Part shown: piece by piece, positions 47,337 to 61,500 of the stretch
Position numbering within the stretch: the stretch's first letter is position 1
Layout of the letters: each line of letters begins with the position of its first letter
Source: Volvox africanus
Lineage: Eukaryota; Chlorophyta; Chlorophyceae; Chlamydomonadales; Volvocaceae
Reading direction: 5' to 3'
DNA length: 64,000 nucleotides
Assembly (NCBI GenBank): GCA_030268105.1
Contig: BSDZ01000010.1
Coordinates: 1,712,001-1,776,000, forward strand
Position numbers and translations under genes: made by a program
Notes under the pieces: generated by a model
Database searches by the model: none
What the model saw: the letters and a program-made list of their open reading frames with translations, nothing else
Told to the model about the DNA's origin: nothing

Positions 47337-50300
47337 CCGTTCGGCTGTTATGGGTCACTTATGAACCAGACGCTTTGCATTTCCCCATCGATAACCACAG
47401 TGTGCTGACTCGTGAGCTGCCTTGCGAAATTTCGGGCGCCCGACACCGAGACGCCTTACAATGCGATGGCTTCTCCAGCACAGAATGTTGTATGTGGTCC
47501 TTAATGTACAAATAGTAAAATAAATCAAAGGAATTCAAGGCCGACAACTATGCAAATTGACCGTCGCAAGCCCGCATCAGGGTAGGCAACCTGGCGTAAC
47601 ATCGATACTCGCCGAATCACGCTCGCAACCATTATAAATATGTAATCCTAACGCGTAACCTCGAATTGCTCAATATACAACTTCTTGCGAAGGGAGAGCT
47701 AGAAGACTACTGGGTTCCAAAGCTTCGTCAAAGAAAATACATCTCAAGAATATGAGTATGGAAGCTAGCACAATAAGGCAGGGTTCCTCTGATAACCCGT
47801 ACGAAACGTTTACTGACGAAGTGGCACAGTGCCGGAGCTGCCTTGTTAAACAGTGTTGTTCATCCTGGTAATCCATATAAATAAAATATGTAGTGTTCGA
47901 CGTTTTGTATTTTGATTCTCTCTTACCGCTACCCTGCTGTCCTCCCACCAACTTGCATCGACCATTCCATCGACCTAGCCTTCAAAAAGCTCCAAGACAA
48001 AGATGTTGGAGATGAACATTCTTTTAACCCATGACGAACTGGAAACCGATATCCGATATGATCGACATGGAGAGGTCCGCCCAAGTAACCTGTGTCATCG
48101 TGCGTCTCAGATAATAAGGTTGAATATTATACTTATAAAAATCTTTAAGTCCAACATGGCCCTTGCCGATTGGTAAACCGTTGCAAACCAGCCAGACCCT
48201 CCGTCCGAGATGGACAGCCGACGACAGTCCAAGGACCGCGGGATTCCAAGTAGCTGATCACACGAAGCAATCCCCCCCGGACCAATACGCTACACATGGA
48301 CCCGTTGGTGTCACGAGAGATCTCCTATCTGCAGGCATTCGGTTCCGGATGAACCTTCTGCGTTGCTGCCTCACGCCCTTCGGCAGGGCGCTTTCAAGGC
48401 AATTTCCAGCACCACTTATTAATTAACTGCATTGATATCGGTTGGTAGTCCTTCTCGATATAGCTGCATACAGCACTTTTCGCACTCGGGCAGGGATACC
48501 GTCAGGCAGCAAGGCCACTGGACAGGTTTTATCGCACCCTACCGTACCTTACACGTCATAGGACGCGTATCCACGCGACCCTAAGCATACAGGTATGCCA
48601 CCCATAATCCACCAGCGCGTTTTGCACACAAAAGCGAGATCCTGAACCAAATTGCTGTGACCCACAGACTGTCCTATAGCATACTCTGCCGCACCTTCCC
48701 TTGATCAGTCGCATTTGCAAATCTCGCCGCAGCATACGTAAGACAGGCCGCAGAGTGAGAAACGCTGTTCTGGAGGTTGCCCCTATTTCTCACAGCTACA
48801 TAGGTTCCAGTGTCCCAATCTGCTCCTTATCCGAAGCGCCTCCGACCTTTCACGAGAGGGCCCTTCACATGCAATCGGAAGATTTTTAAAAGTAGAAAGT
48901 ATATTAGCTAGTTATGTTCCTCAAGCAGGAAAACAACCACATCTTTTGCCATTCGCTCTACTGTTGCTGGGGGCCCATCAGAAAAAGTGACTTGTCCTTC
49001 AGTTAGCGGTGGTGGTATAGCTGGGAAATGCCCACCGTCAAAATCACGACAAAGCGGGTAGTGACAGGCATAAGCCGGTACTACACATGTAGCAGTCGGT
49101 TGGCTCACCCGTTTCTGGATCTGGAGCCATCAGTTTGAGTACGTACCTATCTGAATGGTGGTCGAGAGAAGCTGTGCATGAGCATCTCGACGGGCCCCTC
49201 GACGGCTAGCATGGTGTTGAAGAAGCCGAATTAGACATCAGTGCCCGTCAGCACCGTCAGCACCGTCAGCACCGGCGCGCCCCTCTTGGAGTGCCAACAA
49301 GCGCAGCAGCTCCATGCGTTAGCGCCAAGCTTCGCGAGTGCAGCACCGCCAAGCAGCAGCTGGCTGGCCGCAGATCCCCTTGCTCCAATCAAAGCTGTAG
49401 AAGGAGAGGATGTGGGGCAGGTTTGGATCAGCGGCTGGGTGAATCCGTATTGGCGGCGCCGGCCGAGGGCCGTCCGTCCTCGATAAAAATACCGTCAAGT
49501 GTCAGCAGGGGCAGTGATGGCATCGACTAGCTAGTGGTCTGTCACCCGGTGCGTTTTTGTGCATCCGATAAAAACAGCGAATGGTGATATTTCACGCCGA
49601 TGCCAGTGGAATCAGTCATTGAAGGATGCCAGCATGAGTGGCAGCAGCGGTGACACGGCACGATTATCAACGTGCTCCTTGTGTTGTAGCATTCAGGCTC
49701 AGCCTCCCTCCTACAGGGCTACCCAGGTTATCCTTTTGCCCGTAAGCTACTTCTATAGTCTCCGTTGGGCAACACCGGCATACAATTGGTGGTCGCATTT
49801 GCCAAAGTGTTTTTCCAGTGCGCGGCGAATTCGCAACCAAGGCCACGGCGAAAGTCCGAGCGCCTCCTCCAGGGTATCACCGAGGTCATTCCGGTGCCGA
49901 GAAATGTGGGACTCTCTGTCTGGCGGCATAGAAGTCTAACGGTGTAAACGTGAGCGAGCCTCCTACATCCTACCTTATACGGTCCTGTATGCCCTTAATA
50001 ATGTGGAGACACGTGGTAGCGAAAGGGCTCGGGCTGTCATACCGGGCGGCCTATCGGCGCTGGCTTGAGGGCGACAAAGCGCAAGAAGAAACATTCATTT
50101 AAATTGGGAATTTGTATTGCGCTGTGAGGCTTACAATTTGGCGTAACTGCACTTAAAATGGCCCGCGGTTCTGTTCTTAACATCAAGTTCCAACTATGCG
50201 AAGCTCAAGAGGGTCCTTATGGCATCAATCAAATATAAATTTAAGATATTTCTATTATGCAACATTAAATGTCTAACACGGACGCCATAGGAGCTGAGTG

Positions 50301-50803
50301 TTTTGCATGAGGACCGACAGCCATGCGGTTTCTGCCACAGAAAACGTGCGAATTTTTGAAGTTCTCTCATTTATGCTCATAATTCTACCTGGAATCACAG
50401 ACTGCATCCTAACCAGCAGCGAAAAGGTTTATGGCATGCCGTACTTTTTGTGTATTGCAGAAATTCTGTATCTTATTCCACTGATATGATGAGTAGTCAC
50501 ATGCAACAGCTCCTTTACCCTCACGGTGCACCTAAAGTTGCTTGTCAAAAGGCCCGTTGGTGCAGCACCTTCAATACCTCAAAGCAATAAATGAAGATCA
50601 TTTTGCTGTCGGAAACAGTGAATACAAGCTTCTATGCAATCGTTTCTTTCCGTAGTGTGCTGGCGGGGTAGTAGACGGCTATTCAGACACAAACCGACTT
50701 CCCTGACAATAGTGTAGCAACTTGCACACGGCAGGGACTTACTGATTGCAGATCCGAAGCACTAATTTTCGGGGGACGGTCGCTTCGCTCGGCGTCCAGA
50801 CGT
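47337..50803. other. Intergenic region between divergent genes
   Basis: It lies between the 5' ends of the large - strand gene and the SUMO-like gene, so both promoters should be here. It is less GC-rich than the flanks. A CACCGTCAG triplet repeat occurs near 49247-49275. No TATA box or exon could be assigned with confidence. Further 5' exons of the - strand gene may be hidden here. Confidence 0.5.
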
Positions 50804-52082
50804 ATGGCGACATCCGCGAGCGGCGCTGCCAAGGCAGACGATGGGGTAAAGTTTACCATCACAGTCCAGTGCATCATGGGGGGCGAGAAGCGAGCGGTAT
50901 CCTACACCGTGTTCAAGCGGTGAGCCTCGAGCGGCCATTTGATAGTGGTTGACGTCGCTATCGTCCTAGCATAGCTTGCCCTACTCACGCAAATATTGTG
51001 ACTTGCTGATGATATAGCTTTTTGTAATGCTTGCTGATTTGTGGCCTGGCGCGCTATTCAGGACGCTCATGAGCCAGGTGTTTGACAGCAGTGTGCAATT
51101 TTTCAAGCTGGACCCGGCTCAGGTACATTGTGGATTATTCAGGGCTCCTGCGGCTTTGGAACCCTGTGGCTCATAGGCCTTCTGGCGGCTAATAGCAAAC
51201 CGCTGACGCAGGAATGTCGCTATGCAGGTGATTCTGGTCGTAAAAAACAAAGTAGCTATCACTCATAAATGCGTCGAGGACTATCGGCTGGCGGATAAGA
51301 GTGTGCTGGACCTTATTCACCTTAAAGAGGTGCGCGGACGAGTACCCTAAGCCGATGGGTTGGCACCTACGTTGCGATTGATGGACAGCGGCTGTGTTTC
51401 GCGTGAGATTGCATGGTGTGCATGTTTCTTGTGGGTGTTGCGCTGGGTTTGGCGCCATCGTCGGGGTATGTTTTCAACCCCCATTGCCTATGCTTGCACC
51501 TCACAGGCCCCTACGATTGAGTTGACGCTGAAAGACCAGGGGGATAACAGCATGGTGATTACGGCATCAATATTCCACCCTCTGTCGGACGTGGTAAAAA
51601 CTTTCTGCAAACACTTGGGTCAGGAAACCGGATTCTCCGACCTCTACCATGGCGGCATTGCACTGGATCTAGACGCTTCCCCAGCCAGCATCGGGCTGAA
51701 GACGGGCGAGCAACTGTTTTGCTATTGCTACAAGGCGGCTTGCAAGCAGCACTGGATTTCGGTGGGCAAGCCGGAGCAGGCAAAAAGCCTGCGCTTCATC
51801 AAGTTTTACTTTTCCGACTGGAAGTATGGCTACAAAACGTTCCCCATTTTTCGGCATGACATTAGCACGCCCATGGAGGTCCTAATCAAGACATTCTGCG
51901 CCTGGCGGGGCCTTGATTACGAGCAGACGGGCTTCCTTTATTCGTATACATACAAGCAGGTGCAGCAAGGGGACACAGCCACCAATAAAGCTCTGGCAGA
52001 CGGCGACACCATTCTGGCCTACAGCCGGCAGGTGGGATGGGACCCGCACCAGGACGAGTGGATGCATTTGGGGGTGGTCTGA
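50804..52082 (+). CDS. Protein with tandem SUMO-like (beta-grasp ubiquitin-like) repeats
   Basis: Exons are 50804-50919, 51062-51122, 51228-51329 and 51507-52082 (TGA). Together they give 855 nt and 284 residues in frame. The start ATGGCGACA has a good algal context. There are three tandem units of about 75-90 residues. The third (about residues 197-272) has the clearest Rad60/SUMO-like pattern: a strand (TFPIFRHDI), then STPMEVLIKTFCAWRGLDYE, then a closing ALADGDTILAYSRQ. The second (from IELTLKDQGDNSMVI) follows the same order with PLSDVVKTFCKHLGQETGF. The first is more divergent. No C-terminal Gly-Gly is present (end MHLGVV), so conjugation like SUMO is unlikely. A scaffold or SUMO-mimic role is possible. 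The nearest downstream gene starts 448 bp away on the same strand. Confidence 0.7.
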
Positions 52083-52529
52083 TGGCAGCAAAATACCCGT
52101 TGGCACGGTGTATGGATGATAGGCACTAAGGCAGCCTATTGCCGGCTTTCGGGTCGTTTGCTTGCCGTGCCACGGGCATGTCAGGGCAGGCGGCCCTGAC
52201 TCACGGGCCTCAGAGCTAAATGTGTGTTGTCACGATCTGATCTGGAAAGCCCTTGCGCTCGTTGCCGCGTGCCTGCCCTCCGGCCGGCACTGTCGTCTAG
52301 CTCATGAGGCAGTCAGGACTGCTCGCTTGCCTCTCCCCAGCTCTTTTCGGTTTTCAAAAGCCCGGAGTGTACGGTGTTTCTGCTTGCGTCAGACGGCTTC
52401 GCATGAGCACGTCGTTGTCTGTCAGGCCCTCTCTCGTGCCATGGACGGGTCGTGACTGCAGAACAGTATTGCCCTTACCTACACCTGCTGCCTGTGTGCG
52501 GGCCCTGCTCGGTTCCTTGCTGACTCGAC

Positions 52530-55500
52530 ATGGTCCTTTGGGAATTACAGGAACTCCAGGGACGGCTATGGGATGCGATCCTGGCGGGGTCCTGCAGCCA
52601 GGTCCTGGACTTGCTGGACCAGGGCGCGGAGCTTTCCACAAGCATAGGGCCGGAGGAATGGGGCAAGCACCCACTGCATGCGGCGGTAGCTAACGGCCAC
52701 GTGGAGCTGGTTAGGCTGCTGCTGCAGGGCGGGCCAGGGACGGACAGCGAGCAGCATCAGCAGTCGCATCAGCACCAAAACGTGGATGCAGTTGGGTTGG
52801 GGCAGCAATTGCGCGGCGATGGAAACGAGGCAGTTGTAGCAGCAGGCACAGGCGCGGGCGATATCAGCTGTCGCGAGTCGAAATCCGGATGTGGGCCGGC
52901 GGGTGACGCAGCGGACGACGGCGCCGAGATGTCTGCTATTGACAGCGGTGGCGAGGGGGACGGCGCAGGGAAGGCAGCTGCTGGATCAGCATGCTGCCGG
53001 GGGGCTTCATCTAGAGGCCCTGGGGCGGGCCATACGGGTGGGACTGTTGGCGGAGGCGGAGGTTGCAGCAGCCATAGTATCCGCCTCACCGGAGCCAGCG
53101 GGTCCTGTGATCCTAACCAGCTTGACTATGCAAGTGACCCTCCGCTGTGGCATGCGGTGGAAAATAACCTGGTGGGGCTCGTAGAGCTGCTGTTAGCGGC
53201 GGGGGCTACTGCTGCCGACATACCGCAAAAGGAGGGTCGACTTAAGGTGCGTGGTGGATTGGGGCCAGTATAGACGCTGGATATCACGAGAGGGACAATG
53301 CAGCATGGAAGGCTGACTAGCTTGGTGTGGACAGGGCGTTTTGGCTGGCTAGGGGGGACGGCAACTTGAAGGGTACTCGTACGGGATCCGGATGTGGTAT
53401 GGCCCTGATGTCGGGCAGGAATGGGGAATGGACTGGGGTGCATGGTGTTGCGTTTGAACAGTGATACAGTGAGATCTCTTGAGGTGGTTATGTGGGTTAG
53501 CAACTTACAGGAAGATTCAGCGCGGGGGGGGGCCGGGCAGAGCGGATGCGATGTTTCTGTGTCGATTATTCAAAAAGGTCGTTTTATTTCGCTAGTACGG
53601 TAAGAACGCAACTGGCGTTAAGCGGCAGAAGCGGAGGTAAGAGTGGTTCGACAGATATGCCAGGCTGGTCCCAAGGATTGCCGGAGCCCGGCAGCCTCCT
53701 TGAAGCGCGCCAGCAAAAGCGCACGCTGTCCACATTCAGCTGCGCCGGTGTCCGCCACGCCAGATGTTCACATCAGCTGACCCGCAACAGTGATCAGTGT
53801 ACAGAACGTCACAACTTGGATCACGGATCCAGCGTGCAAGCTCAGTTGGCGACATGGCGTGAGCCGAGGGCTCGTCGCCAAGTTCACATCCCGTCACCAC
53901 GTTTCCTGCATAACCCAAGAGGCAGCACTGCCCTGGTTCAAAAGGTCCCAAGGAAGGAAGGAAGCCATAGTAATGGCAGGATGTAAGAATGCCGGATTTT
54001 GTAGGAGGTAACACACCAGCTCTGCACTCACTACATCATCGCCCTCTTCGCTCTTCGCTCCGCCAACGTGCATCGTCGGTGATACGGGATGCTCCGCTCC
54101 TGGTCACAGCTGTGTGGTGTATTGCTTGCTTGGCACTCGTGCGGATGCTCCTGATGTTTTGGGCTCTGGGACGGTCTTGCCTGCGAAGTGATGGAAAGCT
54201 AGAGAGCTGGGCTAATCAGCGGAGCAGCCTACTTGTCGTTTCCGAGACCGGGCCAGCTGGCAGCCACCTACTACATGATGCGAATGGCGTGTGCCCTGTC
54301 CGCGAACTGTCACGTAGCGGGATGTAAACTTGGAGGGATGGCGTGTTATGGCGTCGTAGTGGTGGCAGCTTCGCGTGCACTTGCGCCATGCTGAGTCAGC
54401 AGGTCAGCGAATAACCTAATTCCGGTCGGTGATGCACCAGTTCTTACGGATTGAGTTCGCATGTTGTGCCGTATCATCTTGGGCGTGCTTCCCAGCTGGC
54501 CATATGGGATAGAAAGCCTTTGCATGAGGAGGGCTTCTCTTTCCTTTCCTGCTGCATCGTGGAAGATAAGCGACCCTTTATAAGTGTTATGGGTATGGGT
54601 ATGGATTCTCGTACGTTGATTGTACGAACCGTCTGCTCCTCTAAACCTATCTTGTTCTCTGGTGACCCTGTATGCCGCCCTATCTGCCCCCGTCTCTTCA
54701 TCTGCCGCTCGTCTTCGCTTCGTGAACTGCTCGCACGGCCTCGCTTCAGGATCAGGCGGGGACGGGGTATTCGGCGTGCCCTCACGCGGCGCGCAAGGGT
54801 CACGCGGAGACACTACGGGTGCTGCTAGCAGCTGGTGCCAACCCCTGGATGCCCGACGCAGACGGTTACTCCGCGTACGACTACGCGCTGGACCATGCGA
54901 AACCTCCGGCGTTGGTGGCGGCGTTGCTAGAAGGCGACCTTCGGTTTGCGGAGATGCAGCAGGGGTTTCAGGTGAGGATTCCACGTCTTCAGGGAATGCG
55001 CCTTCACTGGAGGCGACGAGCACTTGGCGTCGGGATACCGAGGTCATGGCGCCATGTATACCGCTCATACAACCTCGTCACGCCCCTGCATGCCTATTCT
55101 CGGCCTCCCGCCTTTCTCTCTTTCCACTTACGGTGTTGAGAGTTTCCTCCTCTGCCCCTTTACTCCTCGCTGCCCAGCGAGCCAGCCATTCGTCAGGCCT
55201 GGCTGCTGGCAGCTTGAGGCCTTCCCTTGTTTTCGTGTCTTGCTGAACCACACGGCTCAGTGCAATATCTTCTTTGGGTATCCGTTTCGACCCTTCAGCC
55301 CCCCTCTGGTTTGCTGATGACGCACGTGTGCTGTCAAGGCCTGCAAGATAATTGTGGGCGGGTGCAGGCGGTGGTTCGTCGGGTGATCGGGGTGTAGCCT
55401 AAGCCGCGCCATGGCACGATACCATTATTTACGCTCATCCTTTGCCCCCTTCCCCAATTCCCTTTTCGTCCCCCTTGCTCTCTTACACAGGCTGCTTACC

Positions 55501-58500
55501 AACGCATGTGTCAAATGCTCAAGCGCACGCAGCGCTACACTGCCTTGGGCTGTCCCTGCCGCACTTGTAACAGTCTGCTGGAGATCCGGGCGCCGGAGAC
55601 GGAGGCCAGTAGGCTGGTGGGTAAGGAGAAAAACGGAAAAAAGACCTCAGTCACAGGAACCCATCCACGGGCGATGCAAACTTGCCGAGCAGCTGCTTAT
55701 TCGCTGTGCCTTGATGGCTATGAAGCAGCTCCGGGTATGGGGGTTGAGGAGTTAGGTGCTCCGGTGTCGTGTAGCTCTGGTGCTGTGCGACGGGGTAAGG
55801 GGCGGAGCAGCACCGGCGAATACTCCGGATGACTATGACTCTGCTGCAATCGCATCTCTCTCTGTCTATCTTGTTGATTGCGATGCATGTGGCCGAGGGG
55901 GTTTTCTTACTGCTAGCCATAGCCTTAGCCTTAGCCTTAGCCTTAGCCTTAGCCTTAGCCTTAGCCTTAGCCTTAGCCTGCGCAGAGGGGAGCCCTCATG
56001 GCCGGCATTCACGCATGGGTTTCTATCTCTCGGCTCCCCGACCCGCCTATATGCATAGGTCGCCGTGAAAAGATGCATTTGCAGTCCTGACGTCATTCGT
56101 TAGTTGCGATATCGCTGCTGAGTTCGTATCGTATCGTACCGTAGCGGCCCACAATACCCCTTCTCCCTGGTTTACGGATTGCTTGGAATTTGCGATCCTG
56201 GCTCTCAACACCGCTTCGTCGGCGTGCAGGTGCGGGAGCAGATCGGCTGCGTGGCGTTGGTTCGAGCGGTGCAGGCCGGCGGACCTCAGTGCATCGAGGT
56301 GATGGAACTGCTGCTGAAGCACGGGGCTCTCCTTGATGGGCAGGTACGGAAGGGAGTGACGCGTGGAATGGGGAGCGAGGAGCGAGCATGCAGGCTACAT
56401 GAGACGTGTTTGCAATGAAGTCTCTTCATACCTCCGGCCCTTTCAGGACCAGCGGAACTAACAGGCATCTGAATGGCTAAGTCGGGCTTGGAGCACCCGT
56501 CTGGTGGCAACCACCGCGCAGTAATGAACACGAGTTCACAGTGACACAGTGATGGATCCGAACGACCAGAGGGGTAGAAACGCACTTGCTTCCCGTTCAA
56601 TGCGAGCTACGTAGGAAGCCATCATAGCTTTGTAAGCTGCCATCGTTTCCGCGCTGCGCACGCCCTCTACTACATTCACTTGAACGACCACCACCGCTAA
56701 CACCAAAACCACCATGCCAACACCACAACGACTTCCACCACCGCCACACCCAACACTACCACAGGATTATGATGGGCGGACCGCGCTTCATCAGGCTATC
56801 CGCTACAACCGCCTAGCTGAGGCGACGTGGCTGACATCCAAAGGCGCGCACCTGGATATTCCGGACTTCGAGGGCTTGCTGCCGCTTCACCAGGCCGGCT
56901 GCTCCGGTTTCTTCGATATCACGCGGCTGCTCGTAAACGCCGGCGCACCACTCAATCTGCACACCATTAAGTACGTGGCCCAGGACCAGCTGGATGGACA
57001 GGCTAAGAAGCAGGCGGAGGGGTTTCTGGGCTCCAAAAAGGCCAAGCGCAAACAGCAGTTGGACGTGTCGGGTCTGTCCACCATAGGCGGCAACTCGCCG
57101 CTGGCGCTGGCGATCCGGCACGGCCACGGCGCGATTGTAGAGTACCTGTTGTCGCAGAACGCTGTGTTTGATTTGAAGAACGCGGCGGACAGCTCGGCGT
57201 TCCATGCAGCCCTAGACAAAGGCAGCGCAGCGATTGCGGGGCTGCTGCTCCAGCACATAAATAAGAAGGCGGTAACGAGCGGCGTTCCTGGAGGGGGGGG
57301 GAGCAGCGGCAGCGGCGGGAACTCTTCCCGGAGTCCAACAGCGGGCAAGGGAGGAGGGAGCTCTGCTCGGGAGCGGGAGAAGGAGGGGCGGCTCACCAGA
57401 AGGGAGGTGAAGCGGGAGGCTGTGGCTGCAAGCCGTGAATCTGGGGGGGAAAAAGAGAAGGGGGAAGGCAGGGATATGGTCAGTGGCAGTGATAGTGGAG
57501 CTGGGGAAGGGGCGGGAGCATCCGGCGCAGGCGCGGGGGCATTTGTTGCGCCTATGGAGCCACTTGTTGCGTTGGACGCGGGGGCCGGGCTGCGTGAGAT
57601 GGTGTTACGGGAACGGGAGCGGCTCCGGCAGCAGCTGGGTTTGAGCACGGCAAGCAGCAGTAGTAACTCGGCTAACGGCGGCGGTAGCGCAGGTACCTCG
57701 GGGACCGTTACTGAGCCCAAGTCCATGCTATCGATCTTCGCGCGTAACAGCGCCAGTTCGTCAGCAGGGGTGGCTCCGCGGCAAGCGGCAGCAGCAGCAG
57801 CAGCGCCGCCGCCGCCGCTACCGCTCGCTGCGCCTGGCGCCACGCCCTTGTCGTCAGTCCCCGTTTCTGTCACTACCAACAACAACAACACCGCCACAGG
57901 ATCTTCCAGCAATGGTAGCGGCGAAACTGGCGGCGTCTGCGGTGGTGATAATAGCGTCAGCGCCGCGGCCAGCTGCAGCAGCAACTCACTTGAGGAGAAA
58001 CGCTCTGGCGGCAGCAGCGTGGGCAATGGAAGTACATCGACTTGTGACTCGAATATGTCGGGACCACCGTCCAGTGGCAGTGCTGGTGAGTCGACCACTT
58101 CGTCCACCGCATCAATGATGGCGCCGGACAACGACGAGACTCCGACTGCGCCCCAGAAGCTTTCCGAACGGCATCAGCAGCAGGAGCAGCAACAGCAACA
58201 GCAAGGACGGCAGCAGCAAAAGCATGAGGCGGCGGAGGCGGAGGCAGAGGCAGAGGAGGACCAGGAGGCGGCGGAGGACCGCAGAGTGACAGCGGCAGGC
58301 TCGGGTCGGGTCCGAATCTCGGGCACGAAGCCCTCAACGGCCGGGACATCAACATGCTCGGAGGTCGTCGCGTCCACGCACGATCCGCCCGGGGCTACAG
58401 GGCAGCAATTAGGACTGACTTCAGGGGGTCCTGCGCTTGGCGTTGAGAGGGGTGATAGCGGGGCGAGCGCCAATCCCGTATCCGCAGCCGCGCTGCTGCC

Positions 58501-61500
58501 CAGCGCGGCTGTGCCACCACCGCTGCCGTCGCCACCAGAGCAGGAGCTATCGGGCAGCGGGAACCCAAGGCCACGGAAAGAAGCCGAGTCTTTACCGCAG
58601 CCGCAGCCCTCGCTGCCGTCACAGCAGATGAGCCGTGCGTCGAGCGCAAAGGTATTAGAGATACCGGTGGCACCAGCGCCAGCGCCAGCACAGGCTACGT
58701 ATGGGCATGCCGCCTCAATCGTCTCCACGGGTGTATCTCCAGCAGATGACGGGCTTGGGAAGGAGGCGTCCAAGCCGGTTGCATCAGGAGGAGGGCAACT
58801 GCCAGCGCGGCCTCCCACAGTGACAAGCGTCCAGCCAAGCAAGCCAGGGTCGGCTGCATGGCTGGCTCTGGCGACAAGCAGTGCCGAGAACCTAAATAAA
58901 ACGAAGAATGGAATGTCCCCTGGTACCGCTGTTACAGCGGCCCCGAGTGTCGCAGCAGCTGTGATTCCAATTGTCAGCCCCATTAAGGTTAAGTTCCGGG
59001 CCAAACCCATCGAGCCTCCTGCGGCTGCGGCAGCAGCGCCGGAGCCTTGTAACTTAGTTGCCACGGAGGTAGCGGCGACGGCTGCACAGCCTCCGCCGCC
59101 GCCGCCACCACCCTTGGTCAGCGCTCCAAGTGAGCCCGCGATCGTCACCTTCACTAAGACACGTCGCAGCGGCAGGGTCATCACAGTCCCCGCGCCAGTG
59201 GCATCAAATCGTTCCCGTGGAGTGGATCAGCAGCAGCACACGGCGTCGAAGCACAGTCTCACGGGCGGTGGGGAGAGCTCGGGGCCCGCGTACTTGACGA
59301 TTCCCGCCAGCCTGCTCTCAGCGCGCCCACAGGCGGGAAGCGCTGCAGCAGTGACAGTGATGATGCCGCCATCGTCCCTGAACCCTGGCGGTGCAGCGGC
59401 CGTCACCGGAGGCTTGCCCTTTGGCAGCAGTGGGGCAGTGCCGGCGGCGATAGCGGCATCATCGGCCGGGCGAAACACACCAGCGCCGGCAGCAGTGACG
59501 GCGTCATCGGGCGTTACCAGTGGTCTGCGGCCAGCTGCATTGAGTTACAGCCCCCGCAGCATCTCGGGACAACTGCATTTGCAGGCGCAGGCACAACCAC
59601 ATCAGCAGCAGCCGCAGCAGGAGCCGGTTTCGTCTGCCTTAGCGATAGCTTCTGCATCGGTGCCTGCTGCCGCAGTTGTGCTCTCGGGTTCCTTGATGCC
59701 ACCCTCGTCTTCGTCGTGTGCTGCACCACCCGCAGAGGCCACCTTGACCGGAGGTGTCATGTGCTCATACCCTTGCTGTCCGCAACAGCCGCAGCGGCAC
59801 GCGCAGGGTCCTGAAGTCTCCTTGTCCATCCTGCCCCAACTGCATCCGAAGCCACCAGCTGGGCCAGCCGCACCCCCGCCACCCCCAGGCTTCGCTCCTC
59901 GTCCTATCAGTGCCAAGCCGCCACAGCCGCCACCGACCGCAACAGCGCTGGCGGCGGCGGTCGCGCCGCCGCCAACGCAGAGCCTGACGTCTCTGGTGCA
60001 TGCACCGGCAGCTACACCGGCACGCAGCGGACTGACGGCACCGATGGGTTCTGCTGCTGACGTCACCATGCCTGAGATGGAAAATTTGGTGTTGTCGGTG
60101 GTGGACCAGGGCCTCGAAGAGAGTGTGGGTGTGGGTGCTCTCGGCGACCGGTTAATGCTGGGTGGAGGCGAAGTTGGATCCGATAGCGCCCCGGGGCTGG
60201 TTGCCGGCGGAGGCGGAGGCGGAGGCGTACAGGCAGCTGGTGGCGGTGTACCCGCTGTTCCTGATGGCCTGTGGCCGCATCCCCACGACCTAACTGCTGC
60301 AGCAATGCTTCCGACAGGCGGCCTACCAACTGACCGACGGGCAGCTATGGCCGGTGGGGCCAGTGGACCGGTACTTGTTGACACCCAGACACTCGGCCTT
60401 CGTAGGAATATCAGACATGCACCTGCGGGCCCGACGGGCCCCCAGCCGGCAGGTACGATGCATGCCGCCACCACCCCATCAGGGTCCTGTGGGGGCTCTG
60501 TCACCGCTGGTGCCGTCACTGTCACCTCGGGCCCATTCCTGGGAGCCAATGTTGCCGTGGCGATGGCACATGCCTATTCGGGTGAGCTGGGGTCGTTGGG
60601 GGGATTGCTGGAACGTAGCAGCTCGTTAGCAGCACCTGCTATTGATGGCGGCGGTGATGTTGCGTTGGCGGCGGCAGGTGCCGTTCTGGACCATGCCAAT
60701 GATCAGGCGTGCGGCACCGCCGCCACAGTTAGTGGAGGCATCGCCAGCAGCCGCACTGCGTCACAGCATACGCTGAGCCGGTACGACTCAGGCACCATCC
60801 TTGGTCAACCTGGCCATGGCCATTCCGTGGCGCTGTTCTCCGCCAACGTATGGGCTGCGGACGGCGGCGGAACGGCTAAAGGTGGCCCTGCCGATCCCGC
60901 CGCAGCTGCAACTGGCGGGATGGACGGTAGCGGAAGCTCAGAGAGACGCAGTGCGCACGGCGACTCGTGGGTGGCGATGGCGGAGGCGCAGCAGCTCCAG
61001 CTTTCTCAGGCTATGGAGGCTCTGGCCAATGGACCGGGGAGCGCTTCAGCGACGACCGGGGCGGCGGCGGAGGCGGCGGCGGCAGCGGCTGGGTCTTTTG
61101 CTGTACCTGGCTCCACAGGGCTGTTAAAGTTTGCTGGTGCGCCGTTGGTGCCGCTTCCAGTCGTTCCTGTTCCTGCTGCCGCTGCCACGGATGCATACGG
61201 CAGCGCCGACGCAGCACCTGCTCCGTCGTCAAAGGCGGACCTCCCATTACCGGATTTCCCAGCATTGTTGTTTGATTATGAGCATAATCACCAGCGGTCG
61301 TCCCAAACTCTTGACGCTGGTAACGGACGCGAGCTTGAGGGCGACGCTTCAGGCACCGCGTCGGCGGCGGCGGGGTTCGGAGGGACTGGGGCGGCGACCG
61401 GGATGGGCTCGTGGGTCAGGGGCCCACCGGGCGGGCTAGTGTCCGGGCCATCAGCGGGACGGCCGGGGTCCAGCGGCATGATTGCGGGTGTCGATGGGCA

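Noticed and set aside
54346..55068. A 240-codon - strand frame
   Set aside because: It lies opposite exon 2 of the ankyrin gene, whose + strand frame has matching splice borders and ankyrin repeats.
56887..58131. A 414-codon - strand frame, and similar long - strand frames at 58174-59184 and 59602-60549
   Set aside because: They are mirror frames of GC-rich coding sequence in the ankyrin gene.
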